DNA from: Oscillospiraceae bacterium
Lineage (GTDB): Bacteria > Bacillota > Clostridia > Oscillospirales > CAG-272
Length of the DNA stretch: 64,000 nucleotides
Direction: 5' to 3'
Assembly (NCBI GenBank): GCA_015064845.1
Contig: SVRL01000005.1
Coordinates: forward strand, 1 to 64,000
Under the pieces are notes generated by a model that was not told the DNA's origin, did not search any database, and saw only the letters and a list, made by a program, of their open reading frames with translations. Positions 36,632-47,173 of this stretch are shown here, in pieces. The stretch's first letter is position 1, and each line of letters starts with the position of its first letter. A program made the translations under genes and the position numbers.

Positions 36632-38002
36632 TTACTTCTGATACATTCCAAGATATTTCTTCGTATTTTGATACATCGTTTCAAAAAGATCTTTCTTTTC
36701 TTCCTCTTTCAAAGATTTCAGCATATTGAGTTCGGCAAACTTTTCATACGCATAACCGAGATCAAGACTGAACGCGGCATCCAGAGTTGCTTCGTTTTCT
36801 CTTGCGGCACGGGAAATCAAAGGATAAATACTGTCAGGAACAGCTCCTGCCAATACGGGAGAAAGTGATCCGGCGCGGAATGCTGCATTGGTTTCTACAA
36901 TCGTACCATAGGGTAAGTTCGAAATCTGTCCGCGGTTTGGCATATTGATATTGGTAACGAGCGTATCCAGACCGAGAAGCGCACGCATCTGCAAAGTTCC
37001 CTCTTCGCCCGATCTTTGCAATTTCCACGTTTCCTCGCCCGAAAGCAAGCGTTCGCTTCGCGCAAGGCGTTCTTTCAGATTATTCTTTCTCCAGGAAACG
37101 GGCGTCAGACCAAAAGACCACTTTTTGCAATCCGCAAGATAATCCTCAAAATCCATAAATTCAGCAAGATGTCTGTCTCCCGCGGCGGCAATATAACCGA
37201 AACGGCGGAAGAGGTCCATACGTACCCTTGCATCGCTCTGGAAGAAGTCGTTCATCCAATGACCGAGACCTTTTTTGTTATAACCGCTTTCATAATATCG
37301 ATTCACGAAGCGTTCGTAAACCTCAAAAAGATCCTTGTTGCGGTAATATGCCGAGCTGAACCAAGTAAAATGATTCACACCAACCACATTAACGGCAATA
37401 TCCCTGCGTGATGCATCATCAATGCCTTCCATTTCCTCCAATGCGTTGATGAGAAGACTCTGTGTGCCGAAAACCTCGTGGCAACAGCCGTACGCGCGGA
37501 TTTCGGGGAATTCGCGGTAGAGAGCGCCAATGCTGACCGCCATGGGATTCGTATAGTTGATAACCCATGCTTTCGGACAATATTTGCGTACGTTTGCGGC
37601 AATCTCACGCATCATAGGGACGGTACGCAAAGCGCGGAAAAAACCGCCCGCTCCCGCCGTATCGCCCACCGACTGATAGATGCCGTATTTTTCGGTTGCG
37701 TGAACGTCCGATTCCATTTCATCAAACGTACCCGGCAAAATGGAAATGATAACAAAATCGGCACCCGTCATCGCCTCTTCTGCGGTTTTGACAGCTTTGT
37801 ATTCCCAGTTTTCTCCGGGAAACTTTTTGCCGATGATTTCATTGTTCTTTGCTGCAACAAAATCAATGTCGTAAAGATATACCGTACCGGCCATATCCTC
37901 TGTTTTGGCAAGGTCATTCATCAGCGTCCAAGCCCAGCCGCGCGAGCCGCCGCCAATATACGCAATCTTCAGCTCCCGTACGGAATTATTTTCGTAAATC
38001 AT
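36632..38002 (-). CDS. GH4 family glycosidase (alpha-galacturonidase/alpha-glucosidase type)
   Basis: KIAYIGGGSRGWAW NAD-binding motif, NYTNPMAVS, CCHEVFGTQ, GVNHFTWF. Confidence 0.9.
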   Translation of the reverse strand: MIYENNSVRELKIAYIGGGSRGWAWTLMNDLAKTEDMAGTVYLYDIDFVAAKNNEIIGKKFPGENWEYKAVKTAEEAMTGADFVIISILPGTFDEMESDVHATEKYGIYQSVGDTAGAGGFFRALRTVPMMREIAANVRKYCPKAWVINYTNPMAVSIGALYREFPEIRAYGCCHEVFGTQSLLINALEEMEGIDDASRRDIAVNVVGVNHFTWFSSAYYRNKDLFEVYERFVNRYYESGYNKKGLGHWMNDFFQSDARVRMDLFRRFGYIAAAGDRHLAEFMDFEDYLADCKKWSFGLTPVSWRKNNLKERLARSERLLSGEETWKLQRSGEEGTLQMRALLGLDTLVTNINMPNRGQISNLPYGTIVETNAAFRAGSLSPVLAGAVPDSIYPLISRAARENEATLDAAFSLDLGYAYEKFAELNMLKSLKEEEKKDLFETMYQNTKKYLGMYQK

Positions 38003-38070
38003 AATAAGCCTCCTGCATTTTGTAATTTCATTATTCTGATTTTATTATACCAGCACGGAACCTTACTGCA

Positions 38071-38207
38071 TAGTAAAATCTTGCTTTTTTGTTTCCGTTT
38101 TTGCAAAATATTGCCCTGATTTCAAAACACAATGCCGCTTTCCGCATATTGAAAAGAAAAAACGAGCAATATTTTGCAAAAGCAAGAAAAGAGAGACAAT
38201 ATTGTGC
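38071..38207. promoter_or_regulatory. symmetric four-site operator array between divergent GH4 and uxaBAC
   Basis: GTAAAATCTTGC (38073), GCAAAATATTGC (38103), GCAATATTTTGC (38166), ACAATATTGTGC (38196). Inner pair are exact reverse complements; both pairs are spaced 30 bp. Confidence 0.65.
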
Positions 38208-38274
38208 TATCTTTTTCCCATCCCTTTGTTTAGAATATAACTAATTGGAAAATATCAAAGAAAGGAGCCATTCC

Positions 38275-39657
38275 ATGATAAAAATATTGCAATACGGTGA
38301 GGGGAATTTTTTACGCGCCTTTGCCGACGTTTATTTTCATACGCTGAACGAGGAAGGCGGAAATTACGGTGTATACGCAATCAAACCCACGCCGTCAAAC
38401 CGTTCGGCAATGCTGAATCTGTTTGAAACGCAGAACAACAAATATCACGTCGTTCTCCGCGGAACCGAAAACGGAAAAACCGTGGAAAACGTTTACCGCG
38501 TGGATTCCATCGAAAAAATGATCAATCCTTTTGAAGATCACGAATCTTACCTTGCGTTGGCAAGAGATCCCGAATTGAAAATCATCGTTTCCAATACTAC
38601 GGAAGCAGGCATTTGTTATAATCCAAATGATAAAATTGAGAACTTTGCCAATATAACCTACCCTGCAAAGCTGACACGATTTCTGTATGAGAGATATCTT
38701 TCGGGATTAGACGGCGTTTATCTTCTCCCTGCCGAGTTGATCGACAATAACGCCGACGAGCTGAAAAAGTGTGTAAACCAATATATTGAACTCTGGTGTC
38801 TCCCCGCCGGATTCAAGCGTTGGAACAATGAAAAGAATTTTTATTGCAATACGCTCGTTGACCGCATTGTATCAGGTTATCCCCGTGATGAAGAAACAAA
38901 AAAACATCTGGAAGATTTGATTGGAGAAGCAGACGGATTGATGTCGGTCGGAGAACCGTTCGGACTTTGGGCAATCGAAAAAAAGGGCAATATCGCAGAA
39001 TATATCAAAGAAGGCATACATAATGTCGAGGTTGTCCTGACGGATCATATTGAATATTACAAAAAAAGAAAAGTCCGCGTCTTGAACGGAAGCCATACCA
39101 ACCTCGTTCCCGCGGGTCTTATGCTCGGCGCGGAAACGGTATACGATTGTATGACCGACGAAAAACTTTCATCTTTCGTGGAAATGACGTTAAAAAATGA
39201 GATTATCCCCTACGTATCAAACGATATCACTGCAACAACGTCTTTTGCAAACAGCGTTAAGGACAGATTTTTGAATCCTTTTCTGAATCACAGACTCCTC
39301 AGCATTTCACTGAACTCGATTTTCAAATGGAAAGCCAGAGTTCTTCCCTCTTTCAAGGATTACTATTCACATCACGGCAGAATTGCGCCCAATCTTACGA
39401 CGGGATTCTCCTATCTGATGGCATTGTATGCAAGCCTTGAAAAAACGGAAAACGGATATGAAGCAAAGCTTCCCTGCCACACCTTGGAGATCAAGGACGA
39501 AACCGTTTATCTGGAACATTTTGCTCAAAAAAAATCTCTGCATGCATTTATGTCTGACGAAAGCGTGTGGGGCGAAAATCTCACGCTGTACGATGGCTTT
39601 TACAATACGGTCGCTCAAAATATTGAAAAAATTAAAAACGGAGTTTGTCTGTTATGA
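38275..39657 (+). CDS. uxaB: tagaturonate reductase
   Basis: Mannitol-dehydrogenase-type fold: LQYGEGNFLRAFAD, VSNTTEAGI, VRVLNGSHTNLVPAGLMLG; heads the uxaB-uxaA-uxaC operon. Confidence 0.9.
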   Translation: MIKILQYGEGNFLRAFADVYFHTLNEEGGNYGVYAIKPTPSNRSAMLNLFETQNNKYHVVLRGTENGKTVENVYRVDSIEKMINPFEDHESYLALARDPELKIIVSNTTEAGICYNPNDKIENFANITYPAKLTRFLYERYLSGLDGVYLLPAELIDNNADELKKCVNQYIELWCLPAGFKRWNNEKNFYCNTLVDRIVSGYPRDEETKKHLEDLIGEADGLMSVGEPFGLWAIEKKGNIAEYIKEGIHNVEVVLTDHIEYYKKRKVRVLNGSHTNLVPAGLMLGAETVYDCMTDEKLSSFVEMTLKNEIIPYVSNDITATTSFANSVKDRFLNPFLNHRLLSISLNSIFKWKARVLPSFKDYYSHHGRIAPNLTTGFSYLMALYASLEKTENGYEAKLPCHTLEIKDETVYLEHFAQKKSLHAFMSDESVWGENLTLYDGFYNTVAQNIEKIKNGVCLL

Positions 39658-41045
39658 TCATTCATCAAAAAGATAACGTGGGCGTATGCCTTGACGGAAA
39701 CGAAACCGTCCCTGCCGGACATAAATACGCATTGCGCGCCATCGGTATGGGCGAATATATCATCAAATACGGCGAAATTATCGGCAAAGCCACGCAAAAT
39801 ATCGAAAAGGGAGACTGGGTACACACGCATAATCTGAAAACCCATCTGGACGAAAGCACGGAATATACCTATTCTTACTGCGCAAAAATTCCCGCCAAAG
39901 AAAAGCACACGTTTCTCGGTTATAAGCGTGCGCACGGCAGAGCGGGTATCCGCAATGAAATTTATATCATTCCAACGGTCGGCTGTGTCAACAACGTCTG
40001 TATGCGATTGGCAAAAGACGCACAAAAATACATAAGAGGCACATTGGACGGAATCTTTGCTCTTACGCATCAATTCGGCTGTTCCCAACTCGGCACTGAC
40101 AACGAAAACATCAAAAAATTGCTTTGCGCCGTCGCGCTCAATCCCAATGCAAGCTACGTGCTCTTCGTCGGTCTCGGCTGTGAAAACAACGGTTTGGACG
40201 GAATCATGGAATATCTCGCTCCGTACGCCAGAGACAATATCGCATATTTTAACTGTCAGGACGTAGAAAATGAGCATGCATACGGTATGGAAATTCTCAG
40301 TTCTTTTGCCGAAAAAGCAAGCCAACTTCGCCGAGAAAAAGTGGATTTCTCCGAGCTTTGCATTGGACTCAAATGCGGCGGAAGCGACGGCTATTCGGGT
40401 CTGACGGCAAATCCCCTCGTGGGAAGAATTACCGACCGTTTGGTCGGCGCGGAAGGAAGCGCAATTCTGACCGAAGTTCCAGAAATGTTCGGCGCAGAAC
40501 AAATTCTGATGAACAAATGCAAAAACAAGGAAGTCTTTGAAAAATATCGGCAAATGATCGTTGATTTCAAAAATCATTATATTCAACAAGGCTTTCCCGT
40601 ATATGAAAATCCAAGTCCCGGAAATAAAAAAGGCGGAATCACTACGTTGGAAGAAAAATCACTGGGCTGCATTGAAAAAGCAGGCACGAGTGAAATTGTT
40701 GACGTATTGGATTACGGAGAGCTTGTCAAGGAAAAAGGTGTTTCGGTTCTGAATGCGCCCGGAAATGATTTGATTGCGGCAACAGCGCTGGCAGCAAGCG
40801 GCGCGCAGCTCGTGCTTTTTACCACGGGCAGAGGAACACCCTTTTCCACATTCGTACCAACCATGAAAATTGCCACAAACAACAAAATTTCTGCACATAA
40901 GACAAATTGGATTGATTTCAACGCTTATGACATGGACGAAAACGGATTATTGGCGTTGATTCTGAAAACCATCAACGGAGAATACGTCTGCAAAAGCGAA
41001 GACGTAAGAGAAATTGCATTTTATAAAACAGGAGTAACGTTATGA
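39654..41045 (+). CDS. uxaA: altronate dehydratase
   Basis: GYKRAHGRAGIRNEIYIIPTVGCVNN, THQFGCSQLG, LKCGGSDGYSGLTANPLVG, TTGRGTPFST. Confidence 0.95.
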   Translation: MIIHQKDNVGVCLDGNETVPAGHKYALRAIGMGEYIIKYGEIIGKATQNIEKGDWVHTHNLKTHLDESTEYTYSYCAKIPAKEKHTFLGYKRAHGRAGIRNEIYIIPTVGCVNNVCMRLAKDAQKYIRGTLDGIFALTHQFGCSQLGTDNENIKKLLCAVALNPNASYVLFVGLGCENNGLDGIMEYLAPYARDNIAYFNCQDVENEHAYGMEILSSFAEKASQLRREKVDFSELCIGLKCGGSDGYSGLTANPLVGRITDRLVGAEGSAILTEVPEMFGAEQILMNKCKNKEVFEKYRQMIVDFKNHYIQQGFPVYENPSPGNKKGGITTLEEKSLGCIEKAGTSEIVDVLDYGELVKEKGVSVLNAPGNDLIAATALAASGAQLVLFTTGRGTPFSTFVPTMKIATNNKISAHKTNWIDFNAYDMDENGLLALILKTINGEYVCKSEDVREIAFYKTGVTL

Positions 41046-42418
41046 GTTATATCAAGAACAATTTTTTACTGACAAACAAAACAGCAGAAAGACTGTATTT
41101 TTCCTATGCAAAAGATATGCCCATCTTTGACTATCACTGTCATCTGCCCGAAAAGCAAATTCTTGAAAACAAGCCGTTTAACGATATATTTGAAGTCTGG
41201 CTCGCGGGCGACCATTACAAATGGCGCCTCATGAGAAATTACGGCATCAATGAAGAATTCATCACGGGAAGCGCTTCGAACAAAGAAAAATTCATGACCT
41301 ATTGCCGCGTGCTCGGAAGCGCATTCGGAAATCCTCTTTACCATTGGTCGCAGGTTGAACTGAAGGAATTTTTCGGATGTGAAAAGGAAATCAATGCGGA
41401 AAATGCAGAAGCAATCTGGGATGAATGCAACGCATATATCCGCGAAAACAATATCACACCGCAAAAGCTGATCGAGCAGTCAAACGTCACACACCTCTGC
41501 ACGACAAACGAGGTCTTTGACGACCTTTCCACCTTCGGTAAAATCGCTGAAAAGAATTATAAATTCAAAGTCATTCCCGCATTCCGCGCCGATAAGATCA
41601 TGAATATTGAAGCTGAAAAATATCTTGAATTTCTCGGCAAACTCGGCACAGTAGAAAATCTTGACGTGCTGGAAGCCAAGCTGGAAGAACGCCTGCAGGC
41701 ATTCATTTCCGTTGGCGCGAAAGCGGCTGACATTGCGCTCCAAAGCGTATATCCCATTACAGAAAAAACCCAAGCGGAAACAATTTTCAAAAAACGGATC
41801 AACGGAGAAAATGTAACCGAAAAAGAAAGTGAGCTCTTCAAGGGTTATCTGACTTACTTTCTTTTCAAGCTGTATGCAAAATATAATATCGCAACCGAGC
41901 TTCACATCGGCGCCATGCGAAACAATAACAGCATCATGCTGAAAAAACTCGGTCTTGATACCGGATTTGACAGCATTGCCGAAGATAATTCCATCAAATA
42001 TATGTCCCGTCTCTTTGACAGACTGAACAGTGAAAACGCTCTGCCAAAAACCATCGTTTTTAATCTCAATCCGAAAATGAATACGGAAATCATGACGCTG
42101 ATCGGTTGCTTTCAAAGCGATAAAGCGCGCGGAAAGATACAATACGGTCCCGCTTGGTGGTTTCTTGACAATAAAGCGGGAATGGAAAAGCATCTGGAGG
42201 ACCTTACGGCAACCGGACATATCGCAACTTTCGTCGGTATGCTGACGGACAGCCGTTCCCTTCTCTCTTATCCGAGACACCATTATTTCAGACGGATCCT
42301 TTGCAATTACCTCGGCGGGATGATGGAACGCGGTGAGATGACATCGAACGAAGAACTTGTCGGCAACGTCATCCGCAATATTTGCTATTATAATTCCATC
42401 CGTTATTTTGATCTCTAA
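41042..42418 (+). CDS. uxaC: glucuronate/galacturonate isomerase
   Basis: MPIFDYHCHLPEKQI, WLAGDHYKWRLMR, LHIGAMRNNN; ATGA overlap with uxaA. Confidence 0.96.
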   Translation: MSYIKNNFLLTNKTAERLYFSYAKDMPIFDYHCHLPEKQILENKPFNDIFEVWLAGDHYKWRLMRNYGINEEFITGSASNKEKFMTYCRVLGSAFGNPLYHWSQVELKEFFGCEKEINAENAEAIWDECNAYIRENNITPQKLIEQSNVTHLCTTNEVFDDLSTFGKIAEKNYKFKVIPAFRADKIMNIEAEKYLEFLGKLGTVENLDVLEAKLEERLQAFISVGAKAADIALQSVYPITEKTQAETIFKKRINGENVTEKESELFKGYLTYFLFKLYAKYNIATELHIGAMRNNNSIMLKKLGLDTGFDSIAEDNSIKYMSRLFDRLNSENALPKTIVFNLNPKMNTEIMTLIGCFQSDKARGKIQYGPAWWFLDNKAGMEKHLEDLTATGHIATFVGMLTDSRSLLSYPRHHYFRRILCNYLGGMMERGEMTSNEELVGNVIRNICYYNSIRYFDL

Positions 42419-42508
42419 ATAACGGTTTGCTGGCAATCTGTTTGCTCGCATAGCTAAGTATTCAAACAGTCCCAAACGGCAAGATCGATGGGAACAATTC
42501 CCTATCAT

Positions 42509-42541
42509 AAAAGCCACGATTCCGACGAATCGTGGCTTTTA
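42509..42541 (+). terminator. rho-independent terminator after uxaC
   Basis: AAAAGCCACGATT-CCGACG-AATCGTGGCTTTT. Confidence 0.88.
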
Positions 42542-42588
42542 TGTGTTACAGAAGTTATTTTCGGCTTTAAATACTCAACGGAATCCTG

Positions 42589-43227
42589 TTATTGTGAATA
42601 CAATTTTGGTTTGTAAAAGAAGTGAATTCTCACTTTACTGTTTTTTTCATCCACATCTATTTTTGCACCATACTCTTTATAGTTATCGTAAAAGTCTTTA
42701 TGATCAAGATATTCCGACAAAGGCATACTGAGCATTCCGCCGTTACTCATCAAATCCACCTTTTCCTTTTGATATTCCTCGGAATACGGATCAATGCCGG
42801 GCAGTCCGAAATACTGCAGTATCAGAGCCCTTTCTCTTTCGGAAAAATCGCCAAACGTCCATTCATCGATGCGTTCTTTAATTGCAGATGCACCGACAGT
42901 GATATACGAATGATAATCTGTCAGCAGTTTGTGTAACACCTCTTCGATTTGTTCCTCCGTATATTCATACGTTTCGGGATAGGCAATCTGGTAAGCATAA
43001 TCAAACTGATGCATGACTGCGTGCGTAATGATTCCGTCAAACTTGCCAAAATCCGAAAATTGTGCGCCAAGCACAAACCCCCGTCCATTTTTTCCGGATG
43101 GAATATTCAGAATAATTTTCGTTTTTGAATCGCCTGAAACGATGGCGTAACTATCGTTTTTCGTATGTTCAAAACCTTTTTCAAGCAAAATCCTTTTGAT
43201 CGGCTTTTGTAAAATCGATTTTTTCAT
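42589..43227 (-). CDS. hypothetical protein (212 aa)
   Basis: Intact ORF with ATGA overlap to the upstream GH36 gene. Confidence 0.65.
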   Translation of the reverse strand: MKKSILQKPIKRILLEKGFEHTKNDSYAIVSGDSKTKIILNIPSGKNGRGFVLGAQFSDFGKFDGIITHAVMHQFDYAYQIAYPETYEYTEEQIEEVLHKLLTDYHSYITVGASAIKERIDEWTFGDFSERERALILQYFGLPGIDPYSEEYQKEKVDLMSNGGMLSMPLSEYLDHKDFYDNYKEYGAKIDVDEKNSKVRIHFFYKPKLYSQ

Positions 43228-45437
43228 ACGTCTTTTCTGATGTCAAACACGAACGTTTTGAAATCACCGGGCATTCTGTTGTCCGCGCCTTTTAAGGGCA
43301 GTTTCAAACCGACATTCATGATTGATGCCCCCGAAAGTCGAAGAGAAAGTCCGTATTCCTTGTTCGTAACTTCATAAACGGCTTTGGCATCCAGTCCGCG
43401 CGGGAAGATGCGTTTATGCTCGTCATTGGGACGGCAAAGCGCGCGCATGGCGGTTACCTTGGCTTTCGATTTATCTTTGGAAACGACCGTTACAGCAAAG
43501 TAATTGGAATCAAACGTGTTTTCCATTCTGTAAAGATCGCCGTGAAGAACGAGATCCTCCATTTCGCGGTACTCCGCAACTTGAAGCTTGATATCGTCAA
43601 GTTCTTCGGGCGTAATTTTCGTTGTATCCAGTTCATAACCTGTTGCGCCGAGATGCGCAATATCAGCGCGCGTGGCAAAAGGTGTCGTTCTTTCCGTTTG
43701 GTGGTTCGGGCAGATGGAAGCATGACAGGAAATTGCAGAAAGCGGATAGAAAATTGAAGTACCGTACTGTATCTGTGTACGCATATAAGCATCGGTATCA
43801 TCACTTGCCCATATCTGCGGGAAATAGTAAAGAACGGCAGGATCAAAGCGTCCGCCGCCGCCGGCACAACCCTCGAAGAATATATGCGGGAATCCGTTCA
43901 CAAGGCGCTCGCAAAGATCGTAAAAACCGAGCGCATATCTGTGATGAAATTCCTGTTGCTTACCGGCAGGAAGCGCGCAGGAGAAATTTTCCGTAATGGC
44001 ACGGTTAAAATCCCATTTTACATAGTCTATCTCGTTTTCACGCAATATTTTGGAAACCGCTTCCACGATATAATCGCGTACTTCAGCGCGCGTGATATCC
44101 AACACAAGCTGACGGCGGGAAACACAAGGTACAGCGTTCGGAGCAGCGATTGCCCAATCGGGGTGCGCACGGTAAAGATCACTGTCAGGGTTGACCATTT
44201 CGGGTTCAAACCAAATACCGAATTTCATTCCCGCTTTGTGAACGTAGTCAATAACCGGAGTCAGGCCGTCCGGGAATACTTCGGGACTTACCGTCCAATC
44301 TCCGAGTCCCGCTTTGTCATTTCTGCGGGAACCAAACCAACCGTCATCCAGAACGAAAGTATCAATACCTGTACCGCGAACGGTATCAATAATAGGAATC
44401 AAACGATCGGGTGTGCAACCGAAATAAACCGCTTCCCAGCTGTTGATCACGAGAGGGTGAGGAATATTGGCAAAACGGTCATTGATCAGATATTTTCTGT
44501 AAGCATCGTGATATTCACGGGACATACCGCCAATACCTTCGGAAGAATACGCCAGCACTGCTTCGGGTGTGGCAAACGTTTCGCCTGCGGCAAGCTCCCA
44601 TGCAAAATCGAAATCGTTGATACCGCCTGTCAGACGGGTATACCCCTTTGTACCAACCTCGGCTTTCAACGTATAAGACGCGGAATAGATCAGATTGACG
44701 CCAAGCGCACTGCCCTGATCTTCTGTTGTATGTTTATCGATCAGCGCCATTGCGGGGCTGTGACGACGTGTGGAAGACGCAGATTTTTCATCCACACAAA
44801 CGATGCCGTGCGGAAGCGGCGTGCGTTCGGGCTTTCCCTCTCTTGCCCATGCATTTTCAATGGTAAGCAAATCATGATCGGAGCCGACGACATCAATCGT
44901 AAAGCTGTATGCGCGAAGAATTTTTACATCTTCGTCCGTACAATTCTCAATTTCCATATGGCGGCAAACCACGGCTGCATCATCATATACCGTGTAGAAC
45001 AGATGCACACGCATTTCCGAAAGCTTGTCTTTCAGCGTAAGCTTCAGCGTTTCTCCGCCGCGCATGGAAGGCATTCCGGCAATCGCGGGTTTTTCCGCTA
45101 AAATCTCATGCGTTTCATAAAGAAATTCATTCAATCTGCTTCCGTTTGCTTGCAAAAGCTGGAGTGAGCATTCACGAAATTCTCCATTACCGTAAAAAGA
45201 TATTTCACTTCTGTATACGTTATAAGACAAACCGCCTGCATGCACCTTACCGGGGATCGCCGCTTCCGCGGAATCGCCTATGTTTGCCTCATACGTATAA
45301 GTGAGATCGTCGCGCCCGATGCGCGGACCAAAATAATAATGCTCGGGAAATCCCGTTCTGTTTATGCCGAAAATATAGGAAATATTTTTTCCTTCCAAAT
45401 AGAAAAACTTGGTTTCGGGATTGAAATAAATAGCCAT
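43224..45437 (-). CDS. GH36 alpha-galactosidase
   Basis: VLDDGWFG, FGIWFEPEMVN, YVKWDFNR (nucleophile), WASDDTDAYMR (acid/base). Start at MAIYFNPETK with SD AGGATGG. Confidence 0.95.
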   Translation of the reverse strand: MAIYFNPETKFFYLEGKNISYIFGINRTGFPEHYYFGPRIGRDDLTYTYEANIGDSAEAAIPGKVHAGGLSYNVYRSEISFYGNGEFRECSLQLLQANGSRLNEFLYETHEILAEKPAIAGMPSMRGGETLKLTLKDKLSEMRVHLFYTVYDDAAVVCRHMEIENCTDEDVKILRAYSFTIDVVGSDHDLLTIENAWAREGKPERTPLPHGIVCVDEKSASSTRRHSPAMALIDKHTTEDQGSALGVNLIYSASYTLKAEVGTKGYTRLTGGINDFDFAWELAAGETFATPEAVLAYSSEGIGGMSREYHDAYRKYLINDRFANIPHPLVINSWEAVYFGCTPDRLIPIIDTVRGTGIDTFVLDDGWFGSRRNDKAGLGDWTVSPEVFPDGLTPVIDYVHKAGMKFGIWFEPEMVNPDSDLYRAHPDWAIAAPNAVPCVSRRQLVLDITRAEVRDYIVEAVSKILRENEIDYVKWDFNRAITENFSCALPAGKQQEFHHRYALGFYDLCERLVNGFPHIFFEGCAGGGGRFDPAVLYYFPQIWASDDTDAYMRTQIQYGTSIFYPLSAISCHASICPNHQTERTTPFATRADIAHLGATGYELDTTKITPEELDDIKLQVAEYREMEDLVLHGDLYRMENTFDSNYFAVTVVSKDKSKAKVTAMRALCRPNDEHKRIFPRGLDAKAVYEVTNKEYGLSLRLSGASIMNVGLKLPLKGADNRMPGDFKTFVFDIRKDV

Positions 45438-45621
45438 AACCATCCTCCTATAAAAATTCTTATCGGCTATATGATACCATCTTTTCGGACAAAAGTCAAA
45501 CATTTTGAAAAAACTTGCCCAAAATCTATTGAAAAGCTGTCTTCCGAATTTTTTGTTTCTTTAATACTTTACTTTGACGTAAAAATATGATATCATGATT
45601 CCATAAGAAAGGATTGGTTTT

Positions 45622-46991
45622 ATGAGCAAAAAACAAGAAATGACACTCAATGTTTACACGTTGATCATCTTGAATCTTCTGTTCTGGATATGCGGCAATA
45701 CCCCTCGCAAAATCATCAATTTTGATGACATAAGCTCGGTTGCATCCTATATCGTTCACTTTTTATATTTCGCGCTGTTTGCCTTTTTTATCGTGATTGC
45801 ATTTGCCAAGGATAAAACTGTTTTTTCGGAAAAGACATTCGATAAGAATCTGCCTATCGCAAAAAGATGGGAGTTTGGAAAATGGATTTCTCTGCTGTTA
45901 TTGCAAATCGGATTGGATTGCGCGGTCGGTCTGCTTTCTTCCATGAATGTGCAATGGAAATACATCGGCATTGATATGTTCATTCCGTTATATTGGGTTA
46001 TCCTCTATTTCATTTGCGTAGGAAAACGGCATTTTAAGAAAGACAATGCTAAAATTTTCATTTTTGAACTTCTCTTCATTCTTTGTTTTACGATAGGCAG
46101 TTTGCTGATTACGGGTTCTGTGATTGATGAGTATGTTGGATTGATCCCCAAATATGAGATTGATTCTCCCGTATTATCGGCGGTTAAGTCCAACGCGGAA
46201 TTTTTACACGGCATTAAAACGGCTTTGGTTGATACGGTAATTGGAATTTCTCTTTTGGTTATGAACCGAGTATTTGCAACGGATGAAAACAAAACGGAAC
46301 GTTGCAACTTTACGGTATTCTCAACGCGCATGCTTGTGATCGGCGCGGTTTTGTTTATTTGTATATTTCCGAAAGCAATCTATCCTGACGGTTTGCTGTC
46401 AAGCTTCAGAATGCACACATCGGATCACACTTCATACCAGCATTTCGACGAATGCAATGAGACAAGCGATTCCTTGTTCATATACCGTCTTTCTTCGGAA
46501 CAGGAAAAGATATTTGCTTATCAAAAGGATAAAATTACGCTGTCCATTGATGGAAAAACATCCCTCGATTTTACAATGCCTTACGTAGGTCAGTTATATC
46601 CGTATCATGTGAAAGACAATACGCTTGACGAAAACTTTTTTCTCTATCCCATCTTATCTGACGAAATGGAAGTGTATATTTATAATAGTCAAATCATTTG
46701 TTTTTATGAAAATGAAATGCCCCGTATGATCAAGGTGGACGACATCAAACATTGCGATGAAAACAAAATTCTGACACAAGTATGCAAAAAGCTTCTTTCC
46801 GAAGGCAATATTTATATTTTCGAATATGCGGCGGAGTATCTTGAACGCTGTGAGCCCAATTTTATAGCGGATTATATAAAACGGTATGCTAACGGGATTT
46901 CACGGAAGCGGAATTGCTTTGGATGCAAACCAATGATTATCGCAATACTTACGTTACTGAAACTGCCAAACGAATTCATTGGTCAGATTGA
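45622..46991 (+). CDS. multi-TM protein with DUF4153-like layout; probable 1-nt deletion near 46894-46896
   Basis: Track ORF runs to 47148 inside the TPP riboswitch. Adding one G gives ...RYANGDFTEAELLWMQTNDYRNTYVTETAKRIHWSD* ending at 46991. Confidence 0.6.
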
Positions 46992-47010
46992 AAATTTTTC
47001 GCGAAAACTA

Positions 47011-47039
47011 TTGCATTATTTCCGAAAAAGGTGTATAAT
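47011..47039 (+). promoter_or_regulatory. sigma-A-type promoter for the thi operon
   Basis: TTGCAT - 17 nt - TATAAT immediately upstream of the riboswitch. Confidence 0.7.
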
Positions 47040-47054
47040 TGTTTTACAATTAAA

Positions 47055-47158
47055 AAGCGGGGAGCTTGATGCGTCTGTGAACGCGGACAGGCTGAGAGGA
47101 AGGTATGACCTTCGACCCATTAACCTGATTTGGATAATGCCAACGTAGGGATGCCTGG
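47055..47158 (+). promoter_or_regulatory. TPP riboswitch (THI element)
   Basis: GGGGAGC...GGCTGAGA...GACCCATTAACCTGATTTGGATAATGCCAACGTAGGGA; upstream of thiM-thiE-thiD. Confidence 0.96.
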
Positions 47159-47173
47159 AGATCGTGTATTCGG

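Noticed and set aside
43884-45101. 405-aa antisense ORF opposite GH36
   Set aside because: Shadow ORF; no domain support.
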